A program made the translations under genes and the position numbers. Below the pieces are notes generated by a model. The model was not told the DNA's origin, did not search any database, and saw only the letters and a list, made by a program, of their open reading frames with translations. Shown here piece by piece: positions 32,136-42,630 of a stretch of 64,000 nucleotides of DNA (position 1 is the first letter of the stretch; the number at the start of each line of letters is the position of its first letter). The stretch is from NCBI GenBank assembly GCA_030248295.1, contig JASANH010000844.1, positions 1 through 64,000 on the forward strand, given 5' to 3'. The stretch is from Mesodorylaimus sp. YZB2_4. Its lineage: Eukaryota; Nematoda; Enoplea; Dorylaimida; Dorylaimidae.

Positions 32136-32741
32136 TGTAGATTTTATTGCACCCTCTGAGATTTTCCAGTGAAGTGATTTAAAGGCTTTAGTTATGACTG
32201 AATTACGACTTTTTTTCACTGTTTCTTTTTGTAAAGATCAGTCACGTTGGATGCTTTATTTGACGAAAGCGAAAGCGTGTACATATTGTCGGAAAAACAA
32301 ACGTTTCTTAGTCAGAACGGGGTAGAAGTGGCGGACAAGCATTTGCAGCGCCACGGATACAAAAATTTCACATTTTTTCAAGATCTACTGTAGAGCGACT
32401 TATTGCTCGTTGATCAAGTGGGTAAATATTCTTTTAGATTTCATACTATTAGATTTTGTAGTGTCCTGATACCTCTACTAGGTTTAATTACGATAAGTAG
32501 GTATAAGTGCTTTATGGCAACACCGTAGTACCTGATTAGTAAGCGAAGTTTCTAGTCTCAATTTGCTATGCTGTTTCAAAGAGCATTTGGTTTTCATTTC
32601 TGACTGAATCGTAATAAGCTGTGTTAGAGAGATTTAATTTTTCTAAAAGGCTTATGAATTGATCGCGAAAAAGAATTAGAATAAATTCTATGAAAGCTTC
32701 TTTAAAAAACTTTACTGAATCGCTCAGAGACAAGCATTACA
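32136..32741. other. No recognised gene
   Basis: AT-rich sequence follows the broken end of the Gypsy element. No LTR, open frame or repeat was recognised. Confidence 0.4.
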
Positions 32742-32980
32742 TTAGGTTTCTTCCAAAGACATAATTAGAAGGGCTTTTTTTAAAACGATCACATTTAGCC
32801 AAAATGTATTTGCTAGTGCAATGGATTCTGTTGACACCTGTTGCCACGAGAAGCAGCGATCAAACACAGGCAAAATTTTTGGAAACGAAAACGATGTGGT
32901 GGGCGAAATAATCGAGGCGAAGGCAGGATTATCTTCTGATGAATAAGAATTCGAGGAGACTTCAATGTACAACATGTCAC

Positions 32981-33371
32981 TTACATATTCCTGGAGTGGC
33001 AGGCCTGGCGAACCTGATGACCCTGGATACTGCGGGTAAACCGTGGCGTTGCCAACGTGGGGCGTTTCAGGGACCGGTAGTCGGATAAGGAAACGGCAAT
33101 TGGAGCGGATGGTACAGCGGGTGGCCCGTCGATCAGTGGTTGAATGATACAAAGCGCTCCAGGTGGGATAGCACTGACAACTGGCAGACGGGCGGCAACA
33201 TTGAGCACAATGGGAGCGGAAGCAGGAGCTGGCCTGAGACCCGCCAAATGACTGATCTTGCAATTGTTGCTGCAGTTGTTGATTCTGTTGTTGCTTGACT
33301 TGATGGGCGATCGCCAGCTGTTGTTTGTAGTTGGCGAGAGGATTAGCCAATGCACCGAGTTGGTGGGCCAT
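32981..33371 (-). pseudogene. Gln-rich gag-like or unknown ORF, frameshifted
   Basis: On minus from 33371, MAHQLGALANPLANYKQQLA leads into a Gln-rich helix (QVKQQQNQQLQQQLQDQ). A Pro/Ala-rich stretch follows in the next frame (LRPAPASAPIVLNVAARLPV, LIDGPPAVPSAPIAVSLSDY). The layout resembles the N-terminal part of a retroelement gag, but there is no zinc knuckle or pol beside it. A host low-complexity protein is the alternative. Confidence 0.3.
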
Positions 33372-33544
33372 AGTGATGAACGATCTGTGCTGGCGTTAGA
33401 TCTTGGCAATGCAGATTTTTGATGAAACAGCGCTTGAATTAAAGGGTTTCCATTCTCCAACCCGACCTGATCCAGTGTCTACTTATGACAGTGTGAACGA
33501 CAGCGTTTACTGTGGGGGGGGGCGGTTTAGATGTACGTATAGTC

Positions 33545-33680
33545 TCTTCAATCTATCTGTGGCCGCCGCCAGCAAGTCGGGCCGTTGCGCTAGGCTATCG
33601 GCTGCATACACCAGCCGGAAGAATCAGAAGTCGAGAAACGACGAGGCCATGGATCCTGCGCATCTTTATGCTGGGACCGC
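33545..33680 (+). repeat. Dispersed repeat R1, copy 2
   Basis: Same repeat as 23573-23690, with a 35-bp insertion (about 33576-33610) and the same ATG opening MDPAHLYA. It is followed by short AT-rich tandem motifs (ATGTAGGATATCAG) at 33731-33785. Confidence 0.6.
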
Positions 33681-34004
33681 GTGAAATTTCAAATGTCGTG
33701 GTCCCGTCTGCTGCACGAAGAGTCGTCAAATGTAGGATATCAGTTATATCGGGGAATGTAGGATATCAGGATATCAGTTATATTTATCAAGCTGACAATG
33801 AGTGAGATTTCTGACACATTTCAAATCAACCTTAGCCCCCAAGGGAAATGACAAGAGGTGAGACTGAAAGTGAAGGAATGTCATGACGCAAGCCGCCTAA
33901 CCTTATCGACGCATAGAAAAAGAGTTGTGCAGCTAACTGTTGACTATAAATTTAACGTGCCGCAGTAGATTCTATTTTTTCAGTGCGAGGATTTTTAAAC
34001 AAGC

Positions 34005-34271
34005 ATGAAGGTGTCCTATGTTATGATCCTTTCACTGCTGGCTAGTGAAAGCGATTATGGTGATGATTTTATCGACGTCGACCCTGATGCGGATATTGAT
34101 GCGGATATTGACATGGATATTGATATGGGCATTAATATAAGCATTGATTTAGACGAAGAAACGGATGTGGCAACGCTTGCTAATTTTGGTAGTAGCACTA
34201 GAAAACCAGGACGCAAACGACCTTGCGAATGGGAGCACAGCTATGCAGGAAATGTTCCTCGGCTGCGCTAA
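34005..34271 (+). CDS. Unknown ORF with acidic Asp-Ile repeat
   Basis: An 88-codon frame from ATG 34005 with a hydrophobic start (MKVSYVMILSLLA), then a 6/12-bp coding repeat giving VDPDADIDADIDMDIDMGI, then an Arg/Lys-rich end (STRKPGRKRPCEWEHS). The upstream sequence has a plausible promoter region but no diagnostic signal. It lies 260 bp before the IS630/Tc1-like transposase and might be its 5' exon; it does not resemble a known family. Confidence 0.3.
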   Translation: MKVSYVMILSLLASESDYGDDFIDVDPDADIDADIDMDIDMGINISIDLDEETDVATLANFGSSTRKPGRKRPCEWEHSYAGNVPRLR

Positions 34272-34519
34272 ATGCATGGGATGCTCGCGACAGCACGTAC
34301 ATTCTCACAACATCAATGACGATTCTGCCTTTAGCAGGAACCACCGCCTTATCACTTCCAACAACAGCATTTACCAGAGGTTTTAACACCATAGGTGCAG
34401 CTCGAAAAACAAATCTAACCTCGGCTCCTTATCCCGAAGCAATCGCCTTTGTACAAAAAAAGGGGAAAAATTCATGCCCAATCAAGGCGAACTATCATCA
34501 ATGTGTATTTGTATTTCTT

Positions 34520-35384
34520 AATATTTAGCGACAATCCAAAAAGCGCCACTGCAGCTGCAGTCAAGATTAGTCGGCACCCCATCGCAAAAATTGTTAGGCA
34601 GGAAGCCCATTCAGAAAGACGGCGACGATTACGCCGCAAGAATGCTGGTCTCGATGATTTTGACATGTCAGCGATACGCCGAATCGTGCATGGATTTTTT
34701 GCTCGAAAAGAAAATCCAACGATACAGCAAATCTTGCGCGAAGTGAAAAGGGATCTTGGTGAGAGTTTCCCTTATGGATCGACAATGCTTTATGCAATCT
34801 TGCGCAAGCTAGGGTTCAAATACGGCCGTCGCAAAGGGAAAAGCCTTTATCTGATGGAGCGCTCAGACATTTTTAACTAGAGCGGTCGATACCTGCTAAA
34901 GATTCGAGAGTATCGGAGGGAAAATCGCAATTTGGTTCATTTGGACGAAACTTGGTTTATGTGCAATGATGCCCCTAGCCGAGTATGGCAAGACCAGCGA
35001 GTGCTAGCAAATCCAAACGAGGATAGACATCCTAATTATGGCTTGCCCTTCGGTCTGCCAGATGTCAGTAGCGGCGGCAAACGCCTGATAATTGTAAATG
35101 CGATCGAGATATCAGGCCCTGTACCCAACGCCCTCTTGGTGTTTCCTTCAAAAAATCCAGTGGCACCTGAAGACTTCCACAAAGATATGGATTCGCATAG
35201 CTTCGATAAACGGTTCAAAGAAAGTCTTCTCCCGAACCTAAAGTCTAACTGCGTTATTATCATGGATAACGCGCCATACAATTCCAGAAAAGAAAATTCT
35301 GTAAAAAGGGACCTGCGCAAATCTGCCCTTATAAGACGCCTAACAGAGATGGGTTTTTTGCCCGATTACCTGATCAAACACTAG
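34520..35384 (+). pseudogene. IS630/Tc1-like DDE transposase, truncated
   Basis: The frame from about 34520 holds a basic helix-turn-helix region (ERRRRLRRKNAGLDDFDMSA, IQQILREVKRDLG, GSTMLYAILRKLGFKYGRRK). It passes an in-frame TAG at 34878 and continues into the catalytic core: NLVHLDETWF (first Asp) and NCVIIMDNAPYNSR (second Asp). The third acidic residue, normally about 35 residues further within a PPYxxxLNPIE-type motif, is not present: the homology stops near 35384. Tc1-type elements transpose by cut and paste into TA sites; this copy would be inactive. Terminal inverted repeats were not found. Confidence 0.8.
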
Positions 35385-36270
35385 TCAGCGCTCCAGCATC
35401 CATGACAAAGAAAAGAACTATGCTTTGGCAGCAATATCGCTCTCAGTTCGAGTATTACCCGCGTTGACCATTCTTGGCATCACCTATGAGGACTGATAAG
35501 AAACCCTACAAGAACCCAGTTTTCTGACGATCTCACGTGTGACTGAGAAGAATATGATTGGACTTGTAGGAATTCCGACAAGTCTTGACAAGAATTCGGC
35601 TCGTATGATTTTCGCCATGAACTTATAACAATTCTTATAAGTTTTTGCAGGCAATAAGCATCGTGATCCAGAAGTGATTAGCAAACAGGCTTGTCTCAAG
35701 TCTCAATTGGTTGTCTATCCGGCGTGAGCACTTATTTTTTCTTTACATTGCACGCTCTTATCAGACCTGTGAGAATTCGTTTAGGATCTCATATCAAAAC
35801 CGCCTCATCATGTGCGCGCGTGCCCATGGTTTTTGTGCCCACATTTCAAATGCGAGTCAATCAGATTTCAGCTTCGGCGGGAACAATCATCCATTATTTG
35901 GTCTTTCAATTTAAACATTGACGGATTTTTTTCCGTAGCGTCCTCCATAACTGAGAAAATGATTGAACGTGGATCCATAGAAAATCAAGCGAGCCAAAGA
36001 ATTCTTTGTAGAAAAAGAAATTTGGTCGACCGATACAATCGCTTTGAAGGTACATACAGGTAAGTGAATTACGAGAGCAAACAATAATCAGTAAAAACTG
36101 GTATCACTTTTGCATGCAGGTCCTAACTATCTGATAATGTATGGAATCGAGGACAGAAAAGCATTTATCGCTGGAATCGGCAACAAGCATCTTTTTGAGC
36201 CACCCCCACTGATACCACGTGTCATAGATTTTTTTATTTAGTAAAATAGCTCACAATATTTTACTTTCCA
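35385..36270. other. No recognised gene
   Basis: Only short open frames (for example plus 35711-35914 and 35812-36063) that overlap each other, with no recognisable motif. Confidence 0.4.
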
Positions 36271-37232
36271 GGTGACACGTAACAACCAAATCTACAGGAT
36301 ACTTCAATCCATTGGACAGCTCACCATTCTGTCGCATTCAGGAACCAAACGAACACTCAGGTCAGTACATTTTTTAATCAAGCGTTTATGTGGGCATTGT
36401 GTGTTGGGATTATCTCTTGAGGTTTTTAAGGTAGTGTAAGGTAGGGGGCTGTATGTATTTTAATTGTGCAGAGCGAGAAGGTTGTATCGTGCAGAAATGT
36501 GCACAATAAGAATATATAATTGAGGATTTGAGTTAGTGCCGAATCTGGATCGAGACACTAGATCAGGTATGAAGCAGGATCTGGCCTAGGGTCAGATCTA
36601 CCGATGCTGCTACAGGTGAAAAAGTGAGCTGTAGCAGGTGAATGTTGTTTAGCAGTAAGTTCGCCTGCTATTCTAGTCTAAGTGAGATTTAGTGAGGAAG
36701 TAAGTGAGGCTTCTGAGTGAGTTCGCCTGTTGTTTCGGGTACAGGATGTGGTGAGCTTGCTGATCGAGTAAAATTCCCTCTTGGTCCAGCTAAAAAAGAA
36801 AGATTGCGGGGGAAGGGAGTGATTTATTGTATTGTAAGGTTGAGAGGAAGTATATATTCTCATTGAGCAGATGCACAGCGAGAATGGAGTGTGCAGTAAT
36901 GTGCGGAAGTTTGCATTGTGCAGAAATGCGCATGATAAGAATATAAATAATAATCTGGATCGAGACCTTGGATCAGATCTGAATTAGGATCTGGCCTAGG
37001 GTCAGATCTGCCGATGCTGCTGTTGGTGAAAAATTGAGCTGTGGCAGGGTGTGTGTGTGTGCATAATTTTTGCAGTATGTGCAAATATATACACAATTTA
37101 ATGTCGCAAATTTATTGTAATATAATATTTTACTTTGCAGGTGACATCAGAAGCAGATTTACGAGAGGGAGTCGATGGACTCTTGCAAGGCGGACAGCTC
37201 TCTATTCTATCGCATATTGCAATAGAAAGCCT
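36270..37232 (+). repeat. Duplicated exon-like and repeat segments in mirrored order
   Basis: Two exon-like segments, each preceded by a TTTTACTTT-C/G-CAG acceptor, are related: about 36272-36362 (encoding QIYRILQSIGQLTILSHSG) and 37138-37232 (DLREGVDGLLQGGQLSILSH). Between them lie two copies of another repeat, about 36469-36642 and 36871-37052, sharing TCTGGATCGAGAC and GGATCTGGCCTAGGGTCAGA. The order is exon, repeat, repeat, exon, so this is not a plain tandem duplication. No gene assignment. Confidence 0.5.
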
Positions 37233-37844
37233 AAAAGAATTCCGTGTGCGACTAGTAATGCTAATTGTGTTGTTTTTATTATTCTGTTATTATTATTATG
37301 TTTATAATTTTGGTGCAGAGCAATGACAGTTGACAGTATCGCGTAATGGCAACTGCTTCAAATCCTTGTAACAGCTCATGAGTTCACAAAGTAAAATTGT
37401 TGAAATGGAAATGAAATAACGTCATCAATTAAGAATGAGTGTGTACAGTATAGCTACGTTTAGCTAGCAATGATGGCACTTTGGCGCTTTGCATCTACGC
37501 GAGAATAGTGAAGTATACCCATCTATGCTACAGTGAGGGCATAAATCTGTGTTGGTCGACTGCATGCAAATGATTTCAGATTCGATTTTGCCTCATTTTT
37601 TTTTGAATCGTGATACTGCTTCGTTCGGTAGTAATGTCTCGTTGGCGGCATGTTTGCCCTTGCTGTTTCAAGGTGATGAATATGCAAACGATGGGCTGCT
37701 GATCGAAATGTGAAGAAATATATATATGTAAATATTAAAAAACTAGTCTCGATTTCAAACAAGAGGTTTTGAAGTTCTATTTTCTATAAGTCTATCCCAT
37801 TAGTTCTAGTTTTCTAAGATAAATTGTGGTATGCCGTTCAAGAA

Positions 37845-38816
37845 TGCTGTTATTTAGGAACAAGATCGGCTTACTCAGCATCTAAAAACATGCTCGAAAA
37901 GAAAAGCCAAGGGACTATCAGTGGAAGAGAGTTCGAACATTGCGGATGAGAAAGCGCGGGCTGCTGTTCGTTATTCTGTAATCTCTGCACTAGAGCTCGC
38001 CAATATCTGCAGCCAACAAAATCCTGCTCATCGATACGAGCTGATGCGAGACCGATTACTAAAGTCTGGTTTTCACATTCCTGATCAGGAACTAGTGGAT
38101 GATCTTGTTGAAGCGATGGGAAATGGAAGCAATCAAGGACAGCTAGCAAGTGTGGCACCAATGGAAGGGTAGCAACACAGTGCAGACTTGACGGCAGCGC
38201 AAGCAATTAATGATGATGGTGATACTGAACTGAACACATTATTGAAAAATGCTCAACAACCAAAGATTCTCGATCATATGGGAGGAGTATCACTAAAGGA
38301 AGGAAACGCGAAGTGGAAAATGCAAAAGGAAGGACTTTATCGACGTGTTCACGCAACAGCTGCAATTCTGATTCGATTTTTGTACCATAGAGGCAAGCAG
38401 GAAAAAGGAGACAACATCAGCAGGCAAGGTCATGAGTACGTTGCTAGAAAGCTAGCCTTTGTGTATGAGAAGAATCAGCTACCTTTTTTCTCTTGGATTC
38501 GGATGAGATATTAGCGAAAGACCTGACTTGTGGCCGGATCTTGGCATTTACAAACGCACTGGAGAAATGCAATGTTAAAGGTAACACGTTACGATGCATT
38601 GTCCGAAGCATCCAGATCTTTCTTAATTGGATAAGTCACTTTGAAAAAATTGATGATGTCAACACGCTACAGTTGATTAATCGGGTACGAGGTGCCATGA
38701 AGCATGTAGAGAAACGCGCCCTTAGAATCATACGCAAAGAGGGTCTCGCCAAAGCTCTGGAGAAGTATCGAATAAAGAGAAGCAAGCTAATTATTACACT
38801 GTTCATCCCACTCTGA
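37845..38816 (+). pseudogene. Unknown broken gene, possibly DNA-binding
   Basis: A plus-strand coding stretch opens after an AG at about 37857 with LTQHLKTCSKRKAKGL, then SSNIADEKARAAVRYSVISA. It continues in one frame to 38514, broken by TAG at 38170, and then shifts frame at about 38495 into GRILAFTNALEKCNVKGNT, RSIQIFLNWISHFE and LINRVRGAMKHVEKRALRII. The last part is helical and weakly recalls the core-binding (SAM-like) domain of tyrosine recombinases, but no catalytic domain follows, so this is only a guess. It ends against a retroelement-like repeat in opposite orientation. Confidence 0.35.
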
Positions 38817-39105
38817 ACTCCTTAAAACTGGCAGAGCTGCTCCAACTATTTCGTGCGTGTCGAAGGTTCCTATTGCCTGTGCTGCGACCGCAGGTTGAAG
38901 CTGCCGCTCCTGGCGCTCGAGTTCTTGCTGCAGTGCTTGCAGGTGGTGTTGACGCAACTCAGCAGCCTCTTGGTCCCACTCGATCTTTTCCTGGCTCGCT
39001 AAATCTGGCCAAGTTACGACGGTCATCATGCACGGTTAGGCAAAAGTGTCGGCCAGCCCCATACCCAAATAACAGTTCGTCAGGTACAACGAAAAACCTG
39101 TTAGT
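38796..39105 (-). repeat. Dispersed retroelement-like repeat, copy 2
   Basis: Inverted counterpart of 11243-11560 and the better preserved of the two. On minus it encodes an 80-codon frame WPDLASQEKIEWDQEAAELR, then a Gln-rich coiled-coil and FDTHEIVGAALPVL, resembling a gag N-terminal region. It is truncated at both ends. Confidence 0.5.
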
Positions 39106-39129
39106 TTAACACAGGGTTTTTGGTGTGGT

Positions 39130-40881
39130 TTAACGGACTGTGAAGCTTCCTAAATCGATTTCTCTTATTGGCACATCGTGTACTTCCCTTATACTATGAG
39201 CGTACCTTTGAACAAAGCGAAGCCAGATGGATCCTTTTTTTTTCATCGAAATACGTGGAAATTCGACTCCTTTCTTTGCTTTCCAATCATGGATGCTGAT
39301 TTTGCAATAGCGGATTCCCCACATTCTGGTCGCTAAATTGCGGGCGAAGTCCCGTGCATCATCTTCCGTCGCACGAGCCATGATAAATGGTCCCAAACGA
39401 CTTTTCATGTCGACTCCCATCCAATAAAACTCAATCTAAAGGTAATGAGGTTCAAGACCTGGATTGGGGGGCCAAGAAAAAATATTTACGTCAGACTCCA
39501 AAATAAACTTTGTCAAACGTTCCCCATCCACAGCGTCGATATGCTTCTTCTTATCTACTGAGGGAGTCAGCTGAAACAGATAAGAATTCAAAAAAAAGAA
39601 ATGATGTTGCTTGAACAGAACAGGAATGGGGTTTAGAGTGTTTTAAAGAAGTCTCGCTCTCTTCTGGTTGTGATAAACACCAAAAAAAGAACTAATAACA
39701 ACTAGAGAAACTTATATACTTACAAATCCCTTCTTTAGACCAGCCTCAATTCTCGTCATGCGATCCAACACAGACTTGAGCAAGGCTTCAACTTTAACAG
39801 CCGATGTTTGGCTCCTTTTATCATACTGAGTAATTAAAGATATAATTTGATCGTATCCACGATCAGAACTGTCCTGGTAACGAAGACGCCAGTCATCAAG
39901 AGCAAAAAAGAGAAGGAAATCACCTACCTTGTCACCCAGTATGGCTTCCACTCCGTCCACGCATGCATTCGGTTTCTTCGTTTTGAGTGCTCGTTTGACC
40001 TTTTTGTTGACTGTGTCTATAAGAATGTCTCATAACGTCAGAAAAAGTTCGCACCATAACATTATTATATTACCATACATTACCTTGCGTATAATCTTCG
40101 TCTTTCTCTAAATATACTCGTTTCGTTTTGGCCGCTTGACTTTGAGTGATAGGCGGCGCTCCTACCATGGTTTAGAACGTGGGAGAGTAATGATGGCGTC
40201 ATTCGACTCTTCACTCATGACTGATCCGTTGAAATCATCGTCAGCTACGGACTCATCAATTAAACGCTGCTGATGTTGCCTGGCACATTTCTCGGCATCT
40301 TCTTTTCCATTTTTGCCTTTACATTCAAGAGAAAAAAGGGGCCACTGTTACTGTCGTAACTGGTTAAGCGATACAAATATGTACGTAAATTGAGACTGAC
40401 TTCCTACAATTCTTTAGATGCCTAAGTTTTATGGCTTTTACGCAAAAGGATCCTGAATATTTCACATAGGCCTCCCCCACAAATCCCGAAATAATGTGCG
40501 TAGGCCTATAGAAACAAAACTTACAGATTTCTAAAACTTCGGCTTTTAAAATATTTTCACTTCCACCACCGTCCTCGTCAAAATCGTAATAATACTTGAT
40601 AATTTGCCCAATTGTCCAGTTCACCCTAACATCTTCATCATCTAATTCGCCACGTTCCACATATAGTTTTGGAAAATTTCCTGGATTCTTGCAAAGTTGT
40701 AAATAAAAGACCTCTCGTTTATCGTCGTTCGTGACCAAAATAGCGTAGTAATTCTGGTACTCTGAAATGATTTTAAATGGATGAATGATTCTCATCGTTT
40801 TGAAGAATTGTTATGGCTCCACCTACCTGCTTTTCGAGCTGCATCCTTTTGACGATTAGTTGATTTCGAAATCCGGAACAT
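39130..40881 (-). CDS. Nine-exon gene of unknown function, divergent from Tnp2 transposase
   Basis: Splice sites and frame chaining support these exons (minus): 40881-40827 (ATG, MFRISKSTNRQKDAARKA, donor GTAGGT), 40761-40525, 40316 to about 40180, about 40150-40084, 40016-39928, 39873-39724, 39570-39490 and 39435-39130. Phases agree at nearly every junction. The weak spot is near 40165-40190, where the frame meets TAG unless a 27-nt intron or a frameshift intervenes. The protein (about 370 residues) has an N-terminal globular segment (YQNYYAILVTNDDKREVFYL), an acidic middle, a helical region (MTRIEAGLKKGF) and a C-terminal domain (VDGERLTKFILES, IEFYWMGVDMKSRLGPFIM). The C-terminal layout vaguely recalls DUF4806 proteins, but this is unconfirmed. 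It shares a 361-bp intergenic region with the transposase gene. Confidence 0.6.
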
Positions 40882-41790
40882 TTTATCACGAGCAAAGCAA
40901 AAAAGTGATTAGACTATCGGGGAAAAATGAGTAAAGCCGATACCGGAAGTAAAGCAAAAATTTATTTACAGACCGTTTTCGATTTTATCTTATTACAGGG
41001 TTTGCTGTCGACATGAGTGGACTGAAAACGAGAGCTTGCCTTTTTTTGGCGCGAAGATTTTGGTTTTTGTGTGTGCGTCCACCGCTGTTAAATTGCAATA
41101 AGCAGCAGCGAACCTTCATTTGGGTTTTCTGCTCAACAGCCGTATGCATGAAATCCAATGTTTTCTTTTCCTTTCGAAGTTGGCAGAAAAATCGAAATTG
41201 TAGATCGCAGTCTTTTGCTGTTGAAATCCGGATTTGGAAAAAATGAAAAGACAGTCTCGTTCGCAGTATGAAAATTCCGTTAAAAAAGGTCACTTTTTGG
41301 CTTTATTGGCAGCAGCATCTGCGTCGACCGCCGAAAATTCTAATTCCCATGATAGACCTAGTCCAAATTTTACGCCAAGCTCGTCTGAACTTTGTTCTTC
41401 CACACCCATTCATACGTCTGCGTCGAATATTGAGCTTGAAGAATCTTGTTTCGGATTTATGACGCCTATATCTAATGCTTCCACAGCCCCCCAAAATCAT
41501 CTTCTAAATGTTGAAGCCGATTGGAGTGGGGATGAAGATGATTCCGCGGATATGTTTCAAGATGTCGATGAGAGTTCGCCTCTTGATCAAAGTTTACAAC
41601 CCAATGCTGACGAAAGTTTTCTGTACGATGGCAAATCAGTCGCAGTCATCGATTTTTGTTGTGCATTGTTAGCTTATCAACGGAAATTTAAGATCTCCGA
41701 TGTGGCCATGCATGGTATTTGCAAAATGATTAAGTTATTATTACCGGCTCCGAATAATTGTCCTGTATCATTTAGAATAGTTCAACGGAA

Positions 41791-42630
41791 GGTTAGGCGG
41801 CACTCTTTTACTTTAGCCCCCCCAACGCGACTGACCGCGTGCGCACTCGCGCGCAGTTATTCTGTTAGCCGTGACATTAGAAATGAGATTCAGATTCAGA
41901 TTCAGACTGGCGCGCTAACGTTTGTTGTGACCGCAACGAAATAAGAGGCCACGCCCCTTTGCGACTGCAACGAAAGCAGTGCACGAGAACGATGCAGTGT
42001 GATTGGTCGTGTGGTTGGTGAAAACTGGCGTGAAAATATCTCCTTCCATCATTGAAAACATTGACAAATAAGGAATACAAGTGGGCTAAGTATTCTGTTT
42101 CTTCGGAGGGAGGGCTCAGAGGGAAGGGAGGTTTAGACCACCCCGAGCACGCCCTCCCAATGGCGATGAATCCATTTAGGCTCGGGGGGTCTGGGGGGCA
42201 GAGCCCACCAGGGCCGAAATGCTGCGGAGAGCGCGGAGCGCTCGACGCAGCAATTGAGGGCCGTGTCATATTGGGATTTTGGCTAGCGGTTTTTTGTAGC
42301 GCTAGGCATATTCGCATATGCCCTGCAAAAATTTTTTCGGTTTTTTGGCGGTCGGTTAGTCGGGAATCTTTCATGTGAAGGCGATCGTGTTTGTAAGTCA
42401 TACATAAGTGACTGAAAATCGAAGAGTTGTAAAGGTCGGTTAGCTCAGTCGGTAGAGCGTCGATTCTTGAATCCAGGGGTATTCGTGCTGTGCGGGTTCG
42501 GGTCTCATACCTCTCAAATCTCATATCGGCCTTTGCTAGGATGCCTGCTGCAAGCGCTAAAGTGCACGGCTAATAGGAATAATAAACTGGAAAACCTGGG
42601 GGGGCTAAAGTAAAAGAGGGCCGGTTAGGC
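41791..42630. mobile_element. 824-bp nonautonomous inverted-repeat element inserted in Tnp2 gene
   Basis: The insertion 41799-42622 has 25-bp terminal inverted repeats with one mismatch (GGCACTCTTTTACTTTAGCC on the left; GGCCCTCTTTTACTTTAGCC for the right end reversed). It is flanked by an 8-bp direct repeat GGTTAGGC (41791-41798 and 42623-42630); the direct match extends to 11 bp because the element begins GGC. Removing the element and one repeat restores the Tnp2 reading frame exactly. An 8-bp duplication fits hAT or P superfamilies, but the terminal bases do not settle which. It encodes no transposase and contains a tRNA-like sequence at 42434-42530. Confidence 0.85.
42434..42530 (+). tRNA. 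tRNA-like sequence (pseudo-tRNA or SINE head)
   Basis: GGTCGGTTAGCTCAGTCGGTAG matches a tRNA 5' half with an A box, and GGGTTCGGGTCTC about 55 bp later resembles a B box. The anticodon arm is irregular and the acceptor ends pair poorly, with TCGGCCTTT at the 3' side. I read it as a tRNA-derived sequence inside the inserted element, not a working tRNA gene. Confidence 0.4.

Noticed and set aside
41877..42524. 215-codon minus-strand open frame
   Set aside because: It is antisense within the 824-bp inserted element and runs through the tRNA-like sequence and a terminal repeat. The composition is arbitrary and no motif is present.
42434..42530. A functional tRNA gene
   Set aside because: The A and B box-like motifs are there, but the anticodon arm and acceptor pairing are poor. 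A tRNA-derived repeat is more likely.
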